Both the position numbers and the translations under genes were made by a program. DNA of 64,000 bases from positions 62,001-126,000 of the forward strand of contig JAKFUZ010000003.1 in NCBI GenBank assembly GCA_021732445.1. Direction: 5' to 3'. Below are positions 7,464-19,451 of the stretch, one piece after another. Position 1 is the first letter of the stretch; every line of letters starts with the position of its first letter. Source of the DNA: Sphingomonas sp. (GTDB lineage: Bacteria; Pseudomonadota; Alphaproteobacteria; Sphingomonadales; Sphingomonadaceae). The notes under the pieces are model-generated. The model did not search any database. It had not been told where the DNA came from and saw only the letters and a program-made list of their open reading frames with translations.

Positions 7464-8632
7464 GCCCGGCCGCCGGCAACTTCGACGCCTGGATCAGAGG
7501 CGCCTTCGTCGCGCACAATAGCGCGCTGGAGCAGCTTTACTTCGCGCAGGCAGACCGGGCCAACGTCGCCGGGACGGGCGACCACATAAAGGCGGCGCTC
7601 CGCGATGAGGGGCAGCGCCACATTCACGCCTTATGGGCGGAAGGGAACACCGGCGAGGGGTTTGAAAGCGCGTTTGACGTGCTGGGCAATGTGGGGCTGT
7701 ATCTTGCCGCATTGCGGCGGCATGAACTGACAAATCCCGCGCGGGAAGCCCGCTCGCCCTTTGCCGAAGCCTCGTCGCTGGCGCTGCATGTCGGTGCGTC
7801 TATCGGCATGGCTCCGCGCTTTGCGACCGCGCATCTGGCGACCCATAACCGGGCGGTGCTCGGCGTTCGCAAGAGCTTTACGGCGCTTGCCGATGAGGCG
7901 CTGTTCATCGACGAAAATGCGCGCGCCATCCTGTGCTTTCAGCGCGCCGCCGACGCGCTCGTCAGGGTGCTGCCGCTGGGCGTTACCAATCCTGTGGCCG
8001 ATGTGCAGTTTGCCGCAGCGGCCGATGCGCTGCGCTGCGTCCTCGCCATAACGACACGGTTGTTCGAGACGCTGGACGTCGCGCGCTTTTTCTTCAGCGT
8101 TCGGCCTTATTACAAGCCCTACCGGGTTGGCCGGCACGAATATCGCGGTGCCAATGCCGGCGACTTTGCCGGCATCAACGAGCTTGACCTGCTGCTTGGC
8201 CTGACGCGAGCCAACGACCCGAGCTATGCCGAGCTGCTCGTCGACAAAATGCTGTTCATGCTGCCGGCCGAGCAGGCACGGCTGCGTGACTGTATGGCGC
8301 ACAAGAGCCTGCTCGACGAGTTTCTGGCGCTGGTGGATGCCGGAGCCGATCCGGCTGTATATCGCGGCAATGCCAGGTTGTTTCTGGAGGTCGTCGCGCT
8401 GTTTGGGCAGACTGCCGCGGCCCACCACGACCAGCTCGTCAAGCGGTTCATAGCGACGCCGGCCGAGGCGTTGCCCGAAGCGCATCTGGCCGGGCTGACC
8501 GCGAGCGGCCCGCCGCTCGACGTGTTGCTAAGATCGCTGGCAGCGCTGCGCGACCAGCGCACGGCGCATAGCGGCGGCGCGGCACGCAACCGCGCGAACG
8601 ATCTGGCCCGCCTCGCCAGCGCCATCGGGTGA
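7460..8632 (+). CDS. PrnB-family protein (indoleamine dioxygenase superfamily)
   Basis: The protein has 390 aa from a GTG at 7460 that overlaps the previous TGA as GTGA and follows a TGGGGG ribosome site. The frame stays open further upstream, but that part only shadows the cyclase gene. The sequence resembles monodechloroaminopyrrolnitrin synthase PrnB and related DUF1864 proteins: all-helical, with YYKPYRVGRHEYRGANAGDF near the middle and a C-terminal helix with adjacent His residues H322/H323, which are candidates for the axial haem ligand. PrnB belongs to the IDO/TDO haem superfamily and rearranges 7-chlorotryptophan. No halogenase or other prn gene is present here, so pyrrolnitrin synthesis is unlikely. 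Oxidative opening of an indole fits the neighbours better. Confidence 0.7.
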   Translation: MSPAAGNFDAWIRGAFVAHNSALEQLYFAQADRANVAGTGDHIKAALRDEGQRHIHALWAEGNTGEGFESAFDVLGNVGLYLAALRRHELTNPAREARSPFAEASSLALHVGASIGMAPRFATAHLATHNRAVLGVRKSFTALADEALFIDENARAILCFQRAADALVRVLPLGVTNPVADVQFAAAADALRCVLAITTRLFETLDVARFFFSVRPYYKPYRVGRHEYRGANAGDFAGINELDLLLGLTRANDPSYAELLVDKMLFMLPAEQARLRDCMAHKSLLDEFLALVDAGADPAVYRGNARLFLEVVALFGQTAAAHHDQLVKRFIATPAEALPEAHLAGLTASGPPLDVLLRSLAALRDQRTAHSGGAARNRANDLARLASAIG

Positions 8633-8895
8633 CACCGCTCCCCCCGGCGGCGGGCAGGCGGCACGGGCAGGGCGCCTTCGTGCCGATGGTTGGGCACAGG
8701 CTGGCGGCGGATGTGCGGCTCAACAGCGGTGGCTGCCGGCTGGAGTCCCCCTCCCGCAACATTGCCTTGCGACCATTGCCACCCCAGGGCGAAGCCGGAG
8801 GGCGGCCATGGCGACAAAGGCCGTTACGCAATACCGGTCAGCACGGCAGGCCGGGTGCGGGCCAGCGGGTGGCCCGGCCCCGGCTGCGCGGCAGG
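8633..8895. other. 263-bp convergent intergenic region
   Basis: This GC-rich spacer lies between convergent genes. No supported ORF was found. A short stem (GGGCC at 8859-8863, GGCCC at 8871-8875) could help stop transcription but has no T-run. Confidence 0.4.
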
Positions 8896-11312
<2,417 letters not shown>

Positions 11313-12395
11313 CTATCCGCTGGCCTGCGCCCGCGCCAAAAAATCAAGCTGCGCCGGCTCGCCTGCAGGCGTGTCGAAACCGGCAAGCGTCACCCCAACC
11401 AGCCTGATGCCCTTTTCCAACGGCAACAGGCTGCGGAACAGCGCCAGCGCCTGGCCCTCAAGCGAGGGATAGTCGCTGACCGGTTGCGCCAGCGTGCGGC
11501 TGCGCGTCACGATCTGGAAATCGGCATATTTCACCTTGACGACCACGGTGCGCCCACGGCCACCGCTTGCCTCGCACCACTGCCAGACATCTTGCGCCAG
11601 GCGCATCAGCCGCGGCTCAATGTCGAGGGGGTCGCGCAAGTCCGTGCCGAATGTGGTCTCGGCGCCTGAGGATTTTCTTGGACGATCCGGCCGCACCTCA
11701 CGTGCATCCTCGCCGCGCGCAATGGCGTGGTACCAGGTGCCCGCCTTGCCGAAATGGGCCTGTAATTCGGCCAGCGACCGAGCCCGCAAATCGGCGCCGG
11801 TTACAATGCCCAGACGGTTCATCTTTTCCGCCGTTTTCGGCCCAACCCCGTGGAACCGCTTGACGGGCAGCGCGGCCACATAGGCTTCGCCGCTGCGGGG
11901 CGCGATGACGCACTGGCCGTTGGGCTTGTTCTCGTCCGATGCGAGTTTGGCGAGGAATTTGTTGTACGAAATGCCGGCCGAAGCCGTCAGCCCGGTTTCC
12001 GCCAAAATCCGCGCCCGGATTTCGCGCGCGGTGTCGGTCGCCGAGGGCAGGCCGCGCGCATTGTCGGTCACGTCCAGATAGGCCTCATCGAGCGACAGCG
12101 GCTCAACCAGCGAGGTATAATCGAGAAAAATCGCGCGAATTTGACGCGAGACCTGCTTGTACACCTCAAAGCGGGGCGGCACGAAAATCAACTCGGGGCA
12201 TTTCCTGAGCGCGGTGATGGAAGGCATGGCCGAGCGCACGCCAAATCGCCGCGCCTCATAACTGGCAGCTGCCACCACGCCGCGGCCGCTGCCATGGCCC
12301 ACCGCAACCGGCTGCCCGCGCAGCTCAGGCGCGTCGCGCTGCTCCACCGACGCAAAAAACGCGTCCATGTCGATATGGATGATCTTGCGCGTCAC
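11313..12395 (-). CDS. dinB: DNA polymerase IV (Y family)
   Basis: The protein has 360 aa, close to the family's usual ~350. The catalytic palm starts with IIHIDMDAFFASVEQRD (metal-binding Asp residues near 9) and continues with SLDEAYLDVT, which supplies the second acidic pair. A helix-hairpin-helix segment (VKRFHGVGPKTAEKM) and a little-finger domain follow. The enzyme performs error-prone translesion synthesis. No LexA-type box is evident in the 45-bp gap upstream. The usual C-terminal beta-clamp binding peptide is not obvious in the tail, which ends in LARAQASG. Confidence 0.95.
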   Translation of the reverse strand: MTRKIIHIDMDAFFASVEQRDAPELRGQPVAVGHGSGRGVVAAASYEARRFGVRSAMPSITALRKCPELIFVPPRFEVYKQVSRQIRAIFLDYTSLVEPLSLDEAYLDVTDNARGLPSATDTAREIRARILAETGLTASAGISYNKFLAKLASDENKPNGQCVIAPRSGEAYVAALPVKRFHGVGPKTAEKMNRLGIVTGADLRARSLAELQAHFGKAGTWYHAIARGEDAREVRPDRPRKSSGAETTFGTDLRDPLDIEPRLMRLAQDVWQWCEASGGRGRTVVVKVKYADFQIVTRSRTLAQPVSDYPSLEGQALALFRSLLPLEKGIRLVGVTLAGFDTPAGEPAQLDFLARAQASG

Positions 12396-12440
12396 GGCCG
12401 CAGAACATGACGGGAACGGGCGCGAAGTTCAAGCGCCGCA

Positions 12441-14186
12441 TCACCGTTTCTGGCTGGTGATCCACGCATTGATCTGCGCATCGAGCACGTCAAGCGGCAC
12501 GGCGCCCTGGCCGAGCACCGCATCATGAAATCCGCGCAGGTCGAACCGGGCGCCGAGCGCCTGTTCCGCCCGCGCCCGCAATTCACGGATTTTCAGCTCG
12601 CCGATCTTGTAGCCAAGCGCCTGGCCCGGCCAACTGATATAACGGTTCACCTCGGCATCGATATTTGCGTCCGTCAGCGCCGTATTGTCCTTCATGAAAG
12701 CGACCGCCTGCGCCTTGGTCCAGCCCTTGGCGTGGATGCCGGTGTCGACGACGAGTCGGCACGCGCGCCACATTTCATAGGATAAGCGGCCCATCTGCTT
12801 TTCGGGCGTGTCGTAAATGCCCATCTCGATGCCGAGCCGCTCGGTATATAGCGCCCAGCCTTCGACAAAGGCGGTAAACCCGACCGCATATTTGCGAAAT
12901 TCGGGTAGCGGCAATTCTTGTTGCAGCGCGATTTGGAGGTGGTGGCCGGGCACCGCCTCATGCGCGGTAAGCGCGGGCAGTTCCCACAGCGGTCGCTGGT
13001 TGAGCTTCGAGGTGTTGACGAAGTAATTGCCGGCAATCCCGGCTGGCGGCGACCCGCCACTATAATATGCCGTTGTCGTACCCTCGGCGGTTTCGGCCGG
13101 AATAGGCTTTATGCCATAGGGCAGGCGCGGCAGCCGGCCGAAATATTTGGGCAGCAGCCCGTCATGCCGCTTGGCCTCAAGGGCAGATACCTGGAGCAGC
13201 TCCTCGGCTGATTTGGGGTAATATTTGGGATTGGTGCGCAGCTCGGCAATAAACGCCTCACGGCTCGCAAAGCCGGCCTGTTTGGCGACATCTGCCATTT
13301 CGGTGCGGATGCGCGCGACTTCGGACAGGCCGATCTTGTGAATTTCGTCGGGCGTCTTGTCGGTCGTCGTCATCTGGCGGACGCGAAACGCGTACCAGGC
13401 GGCCCCATCCGGCAGCGCCGATGCGCCCACCGTCTTGCGGCATTTGGGGGCATAATCCTGCACATAATAATCGTAGAATTTGCGATATTCAGGGTTAAGC
13501 ACGTCGGTTATCAGCGCTTTGGCGCGCGCCTGCAGGGCCGCCCAGTCGGCCGCGTTCACATCGACCGGCCGGGTGCCGAGAAACGGCGCGTAGAAGCGCG
13601 ACTGTTCCGGGCTCTCGGCAATGACGCCGATAATCGTCTTTTCATAGCCGGCCAGCGCGTCGCAAGGCTGGACATATCCTTGCGCGACCGCATCGCGCGT
13701 GATTTTGAGCGCCGCGCCGTTCTGTCGGGGATATTGGGCAAGGCGGGCGAGATAGCTCTCATAATCGACACGCGCGCGGAACGGCAGGTTGCTGGCCAGT
13801 TCGGCAAAGCCCTGGTGCCAGCCATAATAAGTGGTGAACAGCATTTGCCGCTCGCCAAAGCTGTTGCCCTCTACCTGCCCGCCAAGCACGCGGGCCAGCA
13901 CGCCCTTGTTCACCTGTTCAGCGGGGCTCAGCGCGGTGTCTGGAATGGCGCGCAACCGCTCCAGAAACCGCTTGGCGGCCGCCGCCTCGCGATCCGCCTC
14001 GGCAAGGCTCAGGTCGGAGATTTGCGCGTCATAGCGCCGCTCGCCAAGCGAGGTTGCCTGTTCGGGGTTGACCGACAGGTACCAGGCCCAGTGATCGGCG
14101 ATGACGGTGGCAAGATCGTCAGTGGGGCTGGCGCTGGCTGGCGTTGTGGCGACAACCAGCAAGGCGGCGGCAATCAGGCATTTCAT
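12441..14186 (-). CDS. DUF885 family secreted metallopeptidase-like protein
   Basis: The protein has 581 aa from the ATG at 14186, placed by GGGAGAAG four bases upstream. The longer frame would put 36 Arg-rich residues before a clear Sec signal (MKCLIAAALLVVATTPASA). The DUF885 hallmark LTAHEAVPGHHLQ is present; it resembles a gluzincin HExxH variant with a further His pair, suggesting zinc-peptidase chemistry in the periplasm. A second conserved block, FVEGWALYTERL, sits ~40 residues later, as in the family. No specific substrate is known. The gene is followed by dinB on the same strand. The TlpA-like gene lies upstream, with 38 bp between its stop and this start. Confidence 0.85.
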   Translation of the reverse strand: MKCLIAAALLVVATTPASASPTDDLATVIADHWAWYLSVNPEQATSLGERRYDAQISDLSLAEADREAAAAKRFLERLRAIPDTALSPAEQVNKGVLARVLGGQVEGNSFGERQMLFTTYYGWHQGFAELASNLPFRARVDYESYLARLAQYPRQNGAALKITRDAVAQGYVQPCDALAGYEKTIIGVIAESPEQSRFYAPFLGTRPVDVNAADWAALQARAKALITDVLNPEYRKFYDYYVQDYAPKCRKTVGASALPDGAAWYAFRVRQMTTTDKTPDEIHKIGLSEVARIRTEMADVAKQAGFASREAFIAELRTNPKYYPKSAEELLQVSALEAKRHDGLLPKYFGRLPRLPYGIKPIPAETAEGTTTAYYSGGSPPAGIAGNYFVNTSKLNQRPLWELPALTAHEAVPGHHLQIALQQELPLPEFRKYAVGFTAFVEGWALYTERLGIEMGIYDTPEKQMGRLSYEMWRACRLVVDTGIHAKGWTKAQAVAFMKDNTALTDANIDAEVNRYISWPGQALGYKIGELKIRELRARAEQALGARFDLRGFHDAVLGQGAVPLDVLDAQINAWITSQKR

Positions 14187-14224
14187 GCTCTTCTCCCTGT
14201 AGATGGCAGTCGCTGCGGGCCGGG

Positions 14225-14830
14225 TCAGCGGGCCTCGCGCAAAATGTCGGCGGCTTCGGCGCCCGACCAATCGACGCCGCCGGTCACGCGCCATAATTCT
14301 TTGCCCTTGGCATCGAACAATATCGTCGTTGGCAAATTGGCCTGATAGGCAATGCTGACTGCCGCCTGAGCGTCAACATAGGGTTCGAGATGCTTGAAGC
14401 CGGCCCTGGCGAAGAACGGCGCGACCGCCTTTTTCCCCTCAAGATCCTGGCTGACGGCCAACACGGTCACCCGGTCTCCCAGCCTCGCGGCAACCGCATC
14501 GAGGGTGGGCATTTCCGCAACGCACGGCGCGCACCACGTCGCCCACAGGTTGAGCAGCACCGGCTTTCCGGCAAAACTGGCGAGCGTTACCTTTTTGCCA
14601 TCCGGTGCGGTGAACGCGGCGTCAAGCGCTGCCTCGCCCTTGTGGCTGCGATCAACCTGATTGATGTCGGCAGGCGTCGCGGAGGCGGTGTTGCCCGGCT
14701 CGGGCATTTCATCCACCAGCGGCGCCAATTTGTGGGTCGCGGCTTGCTCCGCTGGGGGGGATTGCCTATCGCAGGCCGCAAGCGCCGCCGCGCCCAGCAG
14801 GAGACTTCCGATAGCCGAGCGCCGTGACAT
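14225..14830 (-). CDS. TlpA/ResA-like thioredoxin-fold lipoprotein
   Basis: The protein has 201 aa. A hydrophobic signal ends in [12 protein letters not shown], a good lipobox with the lipidated Cys in LAAC, so it should be membrane-anchored and periplasmic. The thioredoxin active site is [15 protein letters not shown] (CAPC). A later cis-Pro region is LPTTILFD. TlpA/ResA proteins reduce disulfides in the periplasm, often for cytochrome c or oxidase assembly. The start at 14830 lies inside a CATG that also contains the argH start on the other strand. The frame stays open upstream, but that extension would lie wholly inside argH. Confidence 0.88.
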   Translation of the reverse strand: MSRRSAIGSLLLGAAALAACDRQSPPAEQAATHKLAPLVDEMPEPGNTASATPADINQVDRSHKGEAALDAAFTAPDGKKVTLASFAGKPVLLNLWATWCAPCVAEMPTLDAVAARLGDRVTVLAVSQDLEGKKAVAPFFARAGFKHLEPYVDAQAAVSIAYQANLPTTILFDAKGKELWRVTGGVDWSGAEAADILREAR

Positions 14831-16232
14831 GGTCGGGTCAACCTCAAACACAATGTGGGGCGGGCGCTTTGCCGAAGGGCCAGCCGCCGTCATGCGCGAG
14901 ATAAACGCGTCCATCCCGTTCGACAAGCGGCTGTGGCGCGAAGACATTGCGGCGAGCAAGGCGCATGTTGCGATGCTGGGCGCAACCGGCATCGTTTCGG
15001 CCGGTGACGCGCAGGCGATTACAGACGGGCTCGATGCGGTGGCGGCCGATTATGCCGCCCACGGCGTGGCCGACGATATGGCGCTCGAAGACATCCACAT
15101 GCAAACCGAGGCGCGGCTTGCCGACAAAATTGGCCCGGTGGCCGGGCGGCTGCACACCGCGCGCTCGCGCAACGACCAGGTCGCGACCGATTTTCGGCTG
15201 TGGGTGCGCGCCGCGATCGACGAGGCGGACGGCGCGCTCACCGCATTGCAGCGCGTGCTGCTCGACCGCGCCGATGAACATGCCGCCAGCGTCATGCCCG
15301 GCTTCACGCATCTGCAAAGCGCGCAACCCGTAACGCTTGGCCACCATCTGATGGCCTATTACGAAATGATCGCGCGCGACCGCAGCCGCTTTGCCGATGC
15401 ACGCGCGCGGGCAAACCAGTGCCCGCTTGGAAGCGCAGCGCTTGCCGGCACGGGCTTTCCCATTGACCGGGGCATGACGGCAGGCGCGCTTGGCTTTGAT
15501 GCCCCCACGGCCAATTCGCTGGATGCGGTGTCGGACCGCGACTTTGCGCTGGATTATCTAATGTCGGCCACGCAGTGCGCGCTCCATTTGTCGCGGCTGG
15601 CAGAGGAGATTATCCTGTGGGCCTCGCAGCCCTTTGGCTTTGTGGCGCTGTCGGACCAATGGTCATCCGGCTCGTCGATCATGCCGCAAAAGCGCAACCC
15701 CGATGCAGCAGAACTGGTCCGCGGCCATTGCGGGCGGATTGCCGGGTGCATGACGGCGCTCGTCATGACGATGAAGGGCCTGCCGCTTGCCTATTCCAAA
15801 GACATGCAGGACGACAAGCCGCCGCTGTTCGAGGCGCATGATCTGCTTGCGCTGTCGATCGCCGCGATGACCGGCATGGTTGCAAGCGCCACCTTCAACA
15901 CGGCGCGAATGCGCGCGGCCGCCGAAGCGGGCTTTGCCACTGCAACCGACCTGGCCGACTGGCTGGTGCGCGAAGCCGGCATTCCCTTTCGCGAGGCGCA
16001 TCATATCACCGGCAGCGCGGTGAAACGGGCCGAACAACTGGGCGTTGCGCTCGACCAGGTGCCAATCGGCGATTTGTGCGCAATAGACTCGCGGATCAAC
16101 GCCGGCGTGTATAGCGTGCTCAGCGTCGATGCGTCGGTGGCCAGCCGCACCAGCCTTGGCGGCACAGCGCCCCCAAGGGTCCGGGCAGCAATTGCGGCGG
16201 CGCGGGCGGCACAGGAAGGAGGCGGGCAATGA
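14829..16232 (+). CDS. argH: argininosuccinate lyase
   Basis: The protein has 467 aa from the ATG at 14829; another ATG at 14853 gives MWGGRFAEG and is also possible. The fumarase/aspartase superfamily signature [11 protein letters not shown] is present, along with [17 protein letters not shown] (substrate-binding Arg/Asn) and the catalytic-His region TGFTHLQ/PGFTHLQ. The enzyme cleaves argininosuccinate to arginine and fumarate in the last step of arginine synthesis. The gene starts in the same CATG as the divergent TlpA-like gene, leaving no room for a promoter between them. The 3' end overlaps the next gene by ATGA. Confidence 0.96.
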   Translation: MVGSTSNTMWGGRFAEGPAAVMREINASIPFDKRLWREDIAASKAHVAMLGATGIVSAGDAQAITDGLDAVAADYAAHGVADDMALEDIHMQTEARLADKIGPVAGRLHTARSRNDQVATDFRLWVRAAIDEADGALTALQRVLLDRADEHAASVMPGFTHLQSAQPVTLGHHLMAYYEMIARDRSRFADARARANQCPLGSAALAGTGFPIDRGMTAGALGFDAPTANSLDAVSDRDFALDYLMSATQCALHLSRLAEEIILWASQPFGFVALSDQWSSGSSIMPQKRNPDAAELVRGHCGRIAGCMTALVMTMKGLPLAYSKDMQDDKPPLFEAHDLLALSIAAMTGMVASATFNTARMRAAAEAGFATATDLADWLVREAGIPFREAHHITGSAVKRAEQLGVALDQVPIGDLCAIDSRINAGVYSVLSVDASVASRTSLGGTAPPRVRAAIAAARAAQEGGGQ

Positions 16233-16468
16233 AGCGTGCGGTAGTGGTGGTGGCAACCCTTTTGCTTGCAGGCTGCGGCGCGAACAAGCAATTGACGCCG
16301 GCAGCCGGCGCGTCGTTGCCGCAAAAGCCCTATGGCGCAACTGCTACGCCCACCCCGGCGCAACTCGTCACCGCCTCCACCCAGGCCCGGCCAACCCGGT
16401 CTGACGAACTGCTTACCAAATCGGAAGCGCGCCGCAGCGACGATTTCGACCTGCCGCCCCCCAACTGA
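16229..16468 (+). CDS. small LptM-like lipoprotein
   Basis: The protein has 79 aa. The signal [20 protein letters not shown] has a strong lipobox (LAGC). The mature part is short and Ala/Thr/Pro-rich and ends [12 protein letters not shown]. Small lipoproteins at this place, between argH and lysA/dapF, resemble LptM, which helps assemble the LptD/LptE pore in enterics. That role is only inferred here from size, lipobox and position. It is coupled to argH by ATGA and lies 6 bp before lysA. Confidence 0.75.
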   Translation: MKRAVVVVATLLLAGCGANKQLTPAAGASLPQKPYGATATPTPAQLVTASTQARPTRSDELLTKSEARRSDDFDLPPPN

Positions 16469-16474
16469 CGGCCG

Positions 16475-17737
16475 ATGGACCATTTTGCCTATCGTGGCGG
16501 TGTTCTCCACGCCGAAGATGTGCCGCTGACGCGCATCGCCGAGGCGGTCGGGACACCGGTCTATGTTTATTCCAGCGCCACGCTGACCCGCCACGCCGAA
16601 GTTTTTCGCAACGGGTTGCGCGGGGCCGGGCGCGTGCACCTGGCCTATGCCATCAAGGCGAACCCCAATCTTGCCGTGCTGCGTGTGCTGGCCAAGGCGG
16701 GCTATGGTGCCGATGTCGTGTCGGGCGGCGAGCTGATGCGAGCGCTGGCGGCGGGTATCCCGGCGGGGGACATCGTGTTTTCCGGCGTTGGCAAAACGCG
16801 CAGCGAGCTGGAGCAGGCGCTGGCGGCCGGGCTTGGCCAGTTCAATCTTGAGCTTGAGGAAGAAGGCCAGGTGCTCGCCGCCATTGCCCATGCGCAAGGG
16901 CTGACCGCCAATGCCACGCTGCGCGTCAACCCCGATGTCGATGCCGGCACGCACGCCAAAATATCAACCGGCAGGGCCGAGAACAAATTTGGCGTGGCGG
17001 TTGATCAGGCGCCGGCGATTTTCGACCGGCTGGCGGCTCTGCCCGGCCTCAACCTGCGCGGTATTGCGACGCATATCGGCAGCCAGTTGGGGGATCTGGC
17101 ACCGCTTGAGGCGGCGTATCGGCGGATGGGTGTGCTGCTCGCTGAGCTGCGCGCGCGCGGCCACCGGATCGACCGGGTCGATCTGGGCGGCGGGCTGGGC
17201 GTGCCCTACCGCCCGACAGACGTGATGCCTAGTCCGGCCGAATTTGGCGCGATGGTCGCCCGCGTCACCGGCGGTTGGGATGTCGAGCTGATGTTTGAGC
17301 CCGGCCGCGTCATCGCGGGCAATGCCGGCGTGCTGCTCACCCGCGTCATCTGGGTGAAGCCCGGCACCGTCCACCCTTATGTCATTGTCGATGCCGCAAT
17401 GAACGATCTTGCCCGCCCGGCGCTGTATGATGCCTATCACGAGTTTGTCTCGGTTTCCCCCAGCGGCGCCAAGATGGTCACCAACATTGCCGGGCCAGTG
17501 TGCGAGAGCGGCGATACCTTCGCCATCGGCCGCGAGATTGACGCGGTGGCATCGGGCGACCTTGCGGTGTTTCGCACAGCCGGCGCCTATGGCGCGACGA
17601 TGGCGAGCACCTATAACAGTCGCGCGCTGGTGCCCGAAGTGCTCGTTGACGGCGACCGGTTTGCAGTGGTTGCCGACCGGATTGAGCCTGCCACCATCCT
17701 CGCCGCTGAGCATTTGCCGGAATGGCTGGCCAGATGA
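16475..17737 (+). CDS. lysA: diaminopimelate decarboxylase
   Basis: The protein has 420 aa. It is a fold-type III PLP enzyme with the cofactor Lys in YAIKANPNLAVL near residue 54, a HIGSQ segment, the phosphate-binding GGGLG, EPGR for substrate carboxylate and CESGDTF near the dimer active site. It decarboxylates meso-diaminopimelate to lysine. It begins 6 bp after the small lipoprotein gene and overlaps the next gene's ATG by ATGA, so argH to zntB-like reads as one operon. Confidence 0.97.
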   Translation: MDHFAYRGGVLHAEDVPLTRIAEAVGTPVYVYSSATLTRHAEVFRNGLRGAGRVHLAYAIKANPNLAVLRVLAKAGYGADVVSGGELMRALAAGIPAGDIVFSGVGKTRSELEQALAAGLGQFNLELEEEGQVLAAIAHAQGLTANATLRVNPDVDAGTHAKISTGRAENKFGVAVDQAPAIFDRLAALPGLNLRGIATHIGSQLGDLAPLEAAYRRMGVLLAELRARGHRIDRVDLGGGLGVPYRPTDVMPSPAEFGAMVARVTGGWDVELMFEPGRVIAGNAGVLLTRVIWVKPGTVHPYVIVDAAMNDLARPALYDAYHEFVSVSPSGAKMVTNIAGPVCESGDTFAIGREIDAVASGDLAVFRTAGAYGATMASTYNSRALVPEVLVDGDRFAVVADRIEPATILAAEHLPEWLAR

Positions 17738-18504
17738 CGCTCCACAGCCTGCCGGTGTTCGTCAAGCTGGCCGGGCGCCCGGTGATCTTGCTGGGCGATG
17801 GCGAGGCGGCGGCACCCAAGCGGCGCCTGCTGGAGCGTGCCGGGGCGGTTATCGTGGACGAGGCGGCCGAGGCGGTGCTGGCGATTGTCGCGATTGACGA
17901 TGAGGCGCAGGCAGTGGCGGCGGTTGGCCGGTTGAAAGCGCGCGGTATTCTGGTCAACGCGGTCGACCGCCCCGCTTTGTGCGATTTCACCCTCCCGGCC
18001 ATTGTCGATCGCGACCCCGTGCTGCTGGCGATTGGCACGGGCGGCGCCTCGGCCGGGCTGGCAGCGGCGCTTCGCCAGCGGCTTGAAGCGCTGCTGCCGG
18101 CGACGCTGGGGCGGCTCGCCACCGGATTGGGTGCGGCGCGGGCCACGCTGCGCAACCGTTTTCCCGATATGAGCGACCGGCGCCGGGCAATTGGCGAGGC
18201 GCTGGGTGCGGGGGGAGCGCTCGATCTGCTCGGCGAGCAGGATGCGGGCGCGCTTGAGCGCTGGCTTGCGGTAGCCGCGCCGCCTCCTGCGCGGCTTGTC
18301 ACGATCACGCTGACGTCGCCCGACCCCGATGAGCTGACGCTGCGCCAGGCCCGGCTGCTGGCATTGGCTGATCGCGTGTTTGCCGGGGACGACGTTCCGG
18401 CACCCATTCTGGCGCGCGCGCGTGCCGATGCCGAGCGGCTGGCCGCGCCGCCCGCTTCGTCCGCGGCGGTAGGCCTTACCCTTTTGCTGGAGATGGCGCG
18501 ATGA
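17734..18504 (+). CDS. precorrin-2 dehydrogenase/sirohydrochlorin ferrochelatase-like protein
   Basis: The protein has 256 aa from the ATG at 17734, which overlaps the lysA stop. It resembles the N-terminal half of siroheme synthase CysG (Met8p type): LPVFVKLAGRPVILLGDGEAAAPKRRLL is a Rossmann NAD site, then NAVDRPALCDFTLPAIVDR and IGTGGASAGLAAALRQRLE. The uroporphyrinogen methyltransferase half is absent, so it would act only in the last two steps to siroheme. An internal ~60-residue tail is less conserved. It overlaps the transporter gene downstream by ATGA. Confidence 0.82.
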   Translation: MTLHSLPVFVKLAGRPVILLGDGEAAAPKRRLLERAGAVIVDEAAEAVLAIVAIDDEAQAVAAVGRLKARGILVNAVDRPALCDFTLPAIVDRDPVLLAIGTGGASAGLAAALRQRLEALLPATLGRLATGLGAARATLRNRFPDMSDRRRAIGEALGAGGALDLLGEQDAGALERWLAVAAPPPARLVTITLTSPDPDELTLRQARLLALADRVFAGDDVPAPILARARADAERLAAPPASSAAVGLTLLLEMAR

Positions 18505-19451
18505 CCGGCTTTGCTTACCGCGTGAAAGGCACGGACATTACGCGGACCGAGGCAACCGCGGCGCTATGCGCCGATTGCGAGCTGATCTGGGTGCATCTGG
18601 CCACGAACGACGCCGAGGCACAGGCCTGGCTCCTTCACCAAGCGCAGCTTCCTGACTATGTTGTCGACGCGCTGACCGCCACTGAAACGCGCCCGCGCTG
18701 TGACCAGATCGGCACCGGCGCCTATCTCAACCTGCGCGGCCCGTCCGACGAGCCGATGTCGATGTCCGACCCGCTGGTATCGGTCAGGATCTGGGCACAG
18801 GCGGGACGGGTCTATTCGGTCACGCGCCGCAATCTGAGCGCGGTCAAGCTGGTGTCGGACGCGGTAGATGCCGGCGCAATCCATGATCCAGGCGACCTTA
18901 TCGCCGAATTTGCCAGCGCGATAACTGCCGAGCTTGACCCCGATGTGGCCGATCTTGGCGATGCGCTTGATGATTGCGAGGAGGGGCTTGACGCGGAAAA
19001 AATCTTCGAGCTGCGCCGCGAGGTCACGATGATCCGTGTAAAATCGATTGGCTATCGCCGGTTTCTGGCGCCGCAGCGGGCCGCTATCGAAAAACTTGCG
19101 GCGCTGCCCGTGCCCTGGCTGCAACCGGATGACCGTGCGCATCTCGTCGCCGCGGCCGACCGGGCTGCGCGCATGACCGAAGAGCTGGAATCGATCCGCG
19201 AACGCTCCGCGCTGATGCACGAAGCGCTGACCGACTTGCGCGCCGAGCAGATCGATCAGCGCAGCCTTGTCATCGCGGTGGTCGCGATGGTGTTTCTGCC
19301 GCTGACCTTCTTGACCGGCTTGCTGGGAATGAATGTGAGGGGTATCCCCTATGCCGATGCCCCATGGGCGTTTTACGGCGTTGTTTGGATGTGCGTGGCG
19401 ATTGCCGGGCTGATCTCGCTCTATTTTGTCAGGCGGCGCTGGTTCCGCTGA
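18501..19451 (+). CDS. CorA/ZntB-family divalent cation transporter
   Basis: The protein has 316 aa. The long cytoplasmic N-domain begins MTGFAYRVKG and includes LTATETRPRCDQIG, as in ZntB-like members. Two C-terminal membrane helices flank the selectivity loop: the first ends in the GMN motif (LTGLLGMNVRGIPYA) and the second ends LISLYFVRRRWFR. The GMN-x-x-GIP form suits ZntB, a zinc exporter/importer, as well as CorA magnesium channels, so the metal is uncertain. The 3' end overlaps the convergent response-regulator gene by 23 bp. Confidence 0.87.
   Translation: MTGFAYRVKGTDITRTEATAALCADCELIWVHLATNDAEAQAWLLHQAQLPDYVVDALTATETRPRCDQIGTGAYLNLRGPSDEPMSMSDPLVSVRIWAQAGRVYSVTRRNLSAVKLVSDAVDAGAIHDPGDLIAEFASAITAELDPDVADLGDALDDCEEGLDAEKIFELRREVTMIRVKSIGYRRFLAPQRAAIEKLAALPVPWLQPDDRAHLVAAADRAARMTEELESIRERSALMHEALTDLRAEQIDQRSLVIAVVAMVFLPLTFLTGLLGMNVRGIPYADAPWAFYGVVWMCVAIAGLISLYFVRRRWFR

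Noticed and set aside
8760-8830. Possible intergenic palindromic element (REP-like) between the PrnB-like gene and katG
   Set aside because: Some CCGGAGG/CCATGG symmetry is visible, but there is no extended stem and no second copy in the window.
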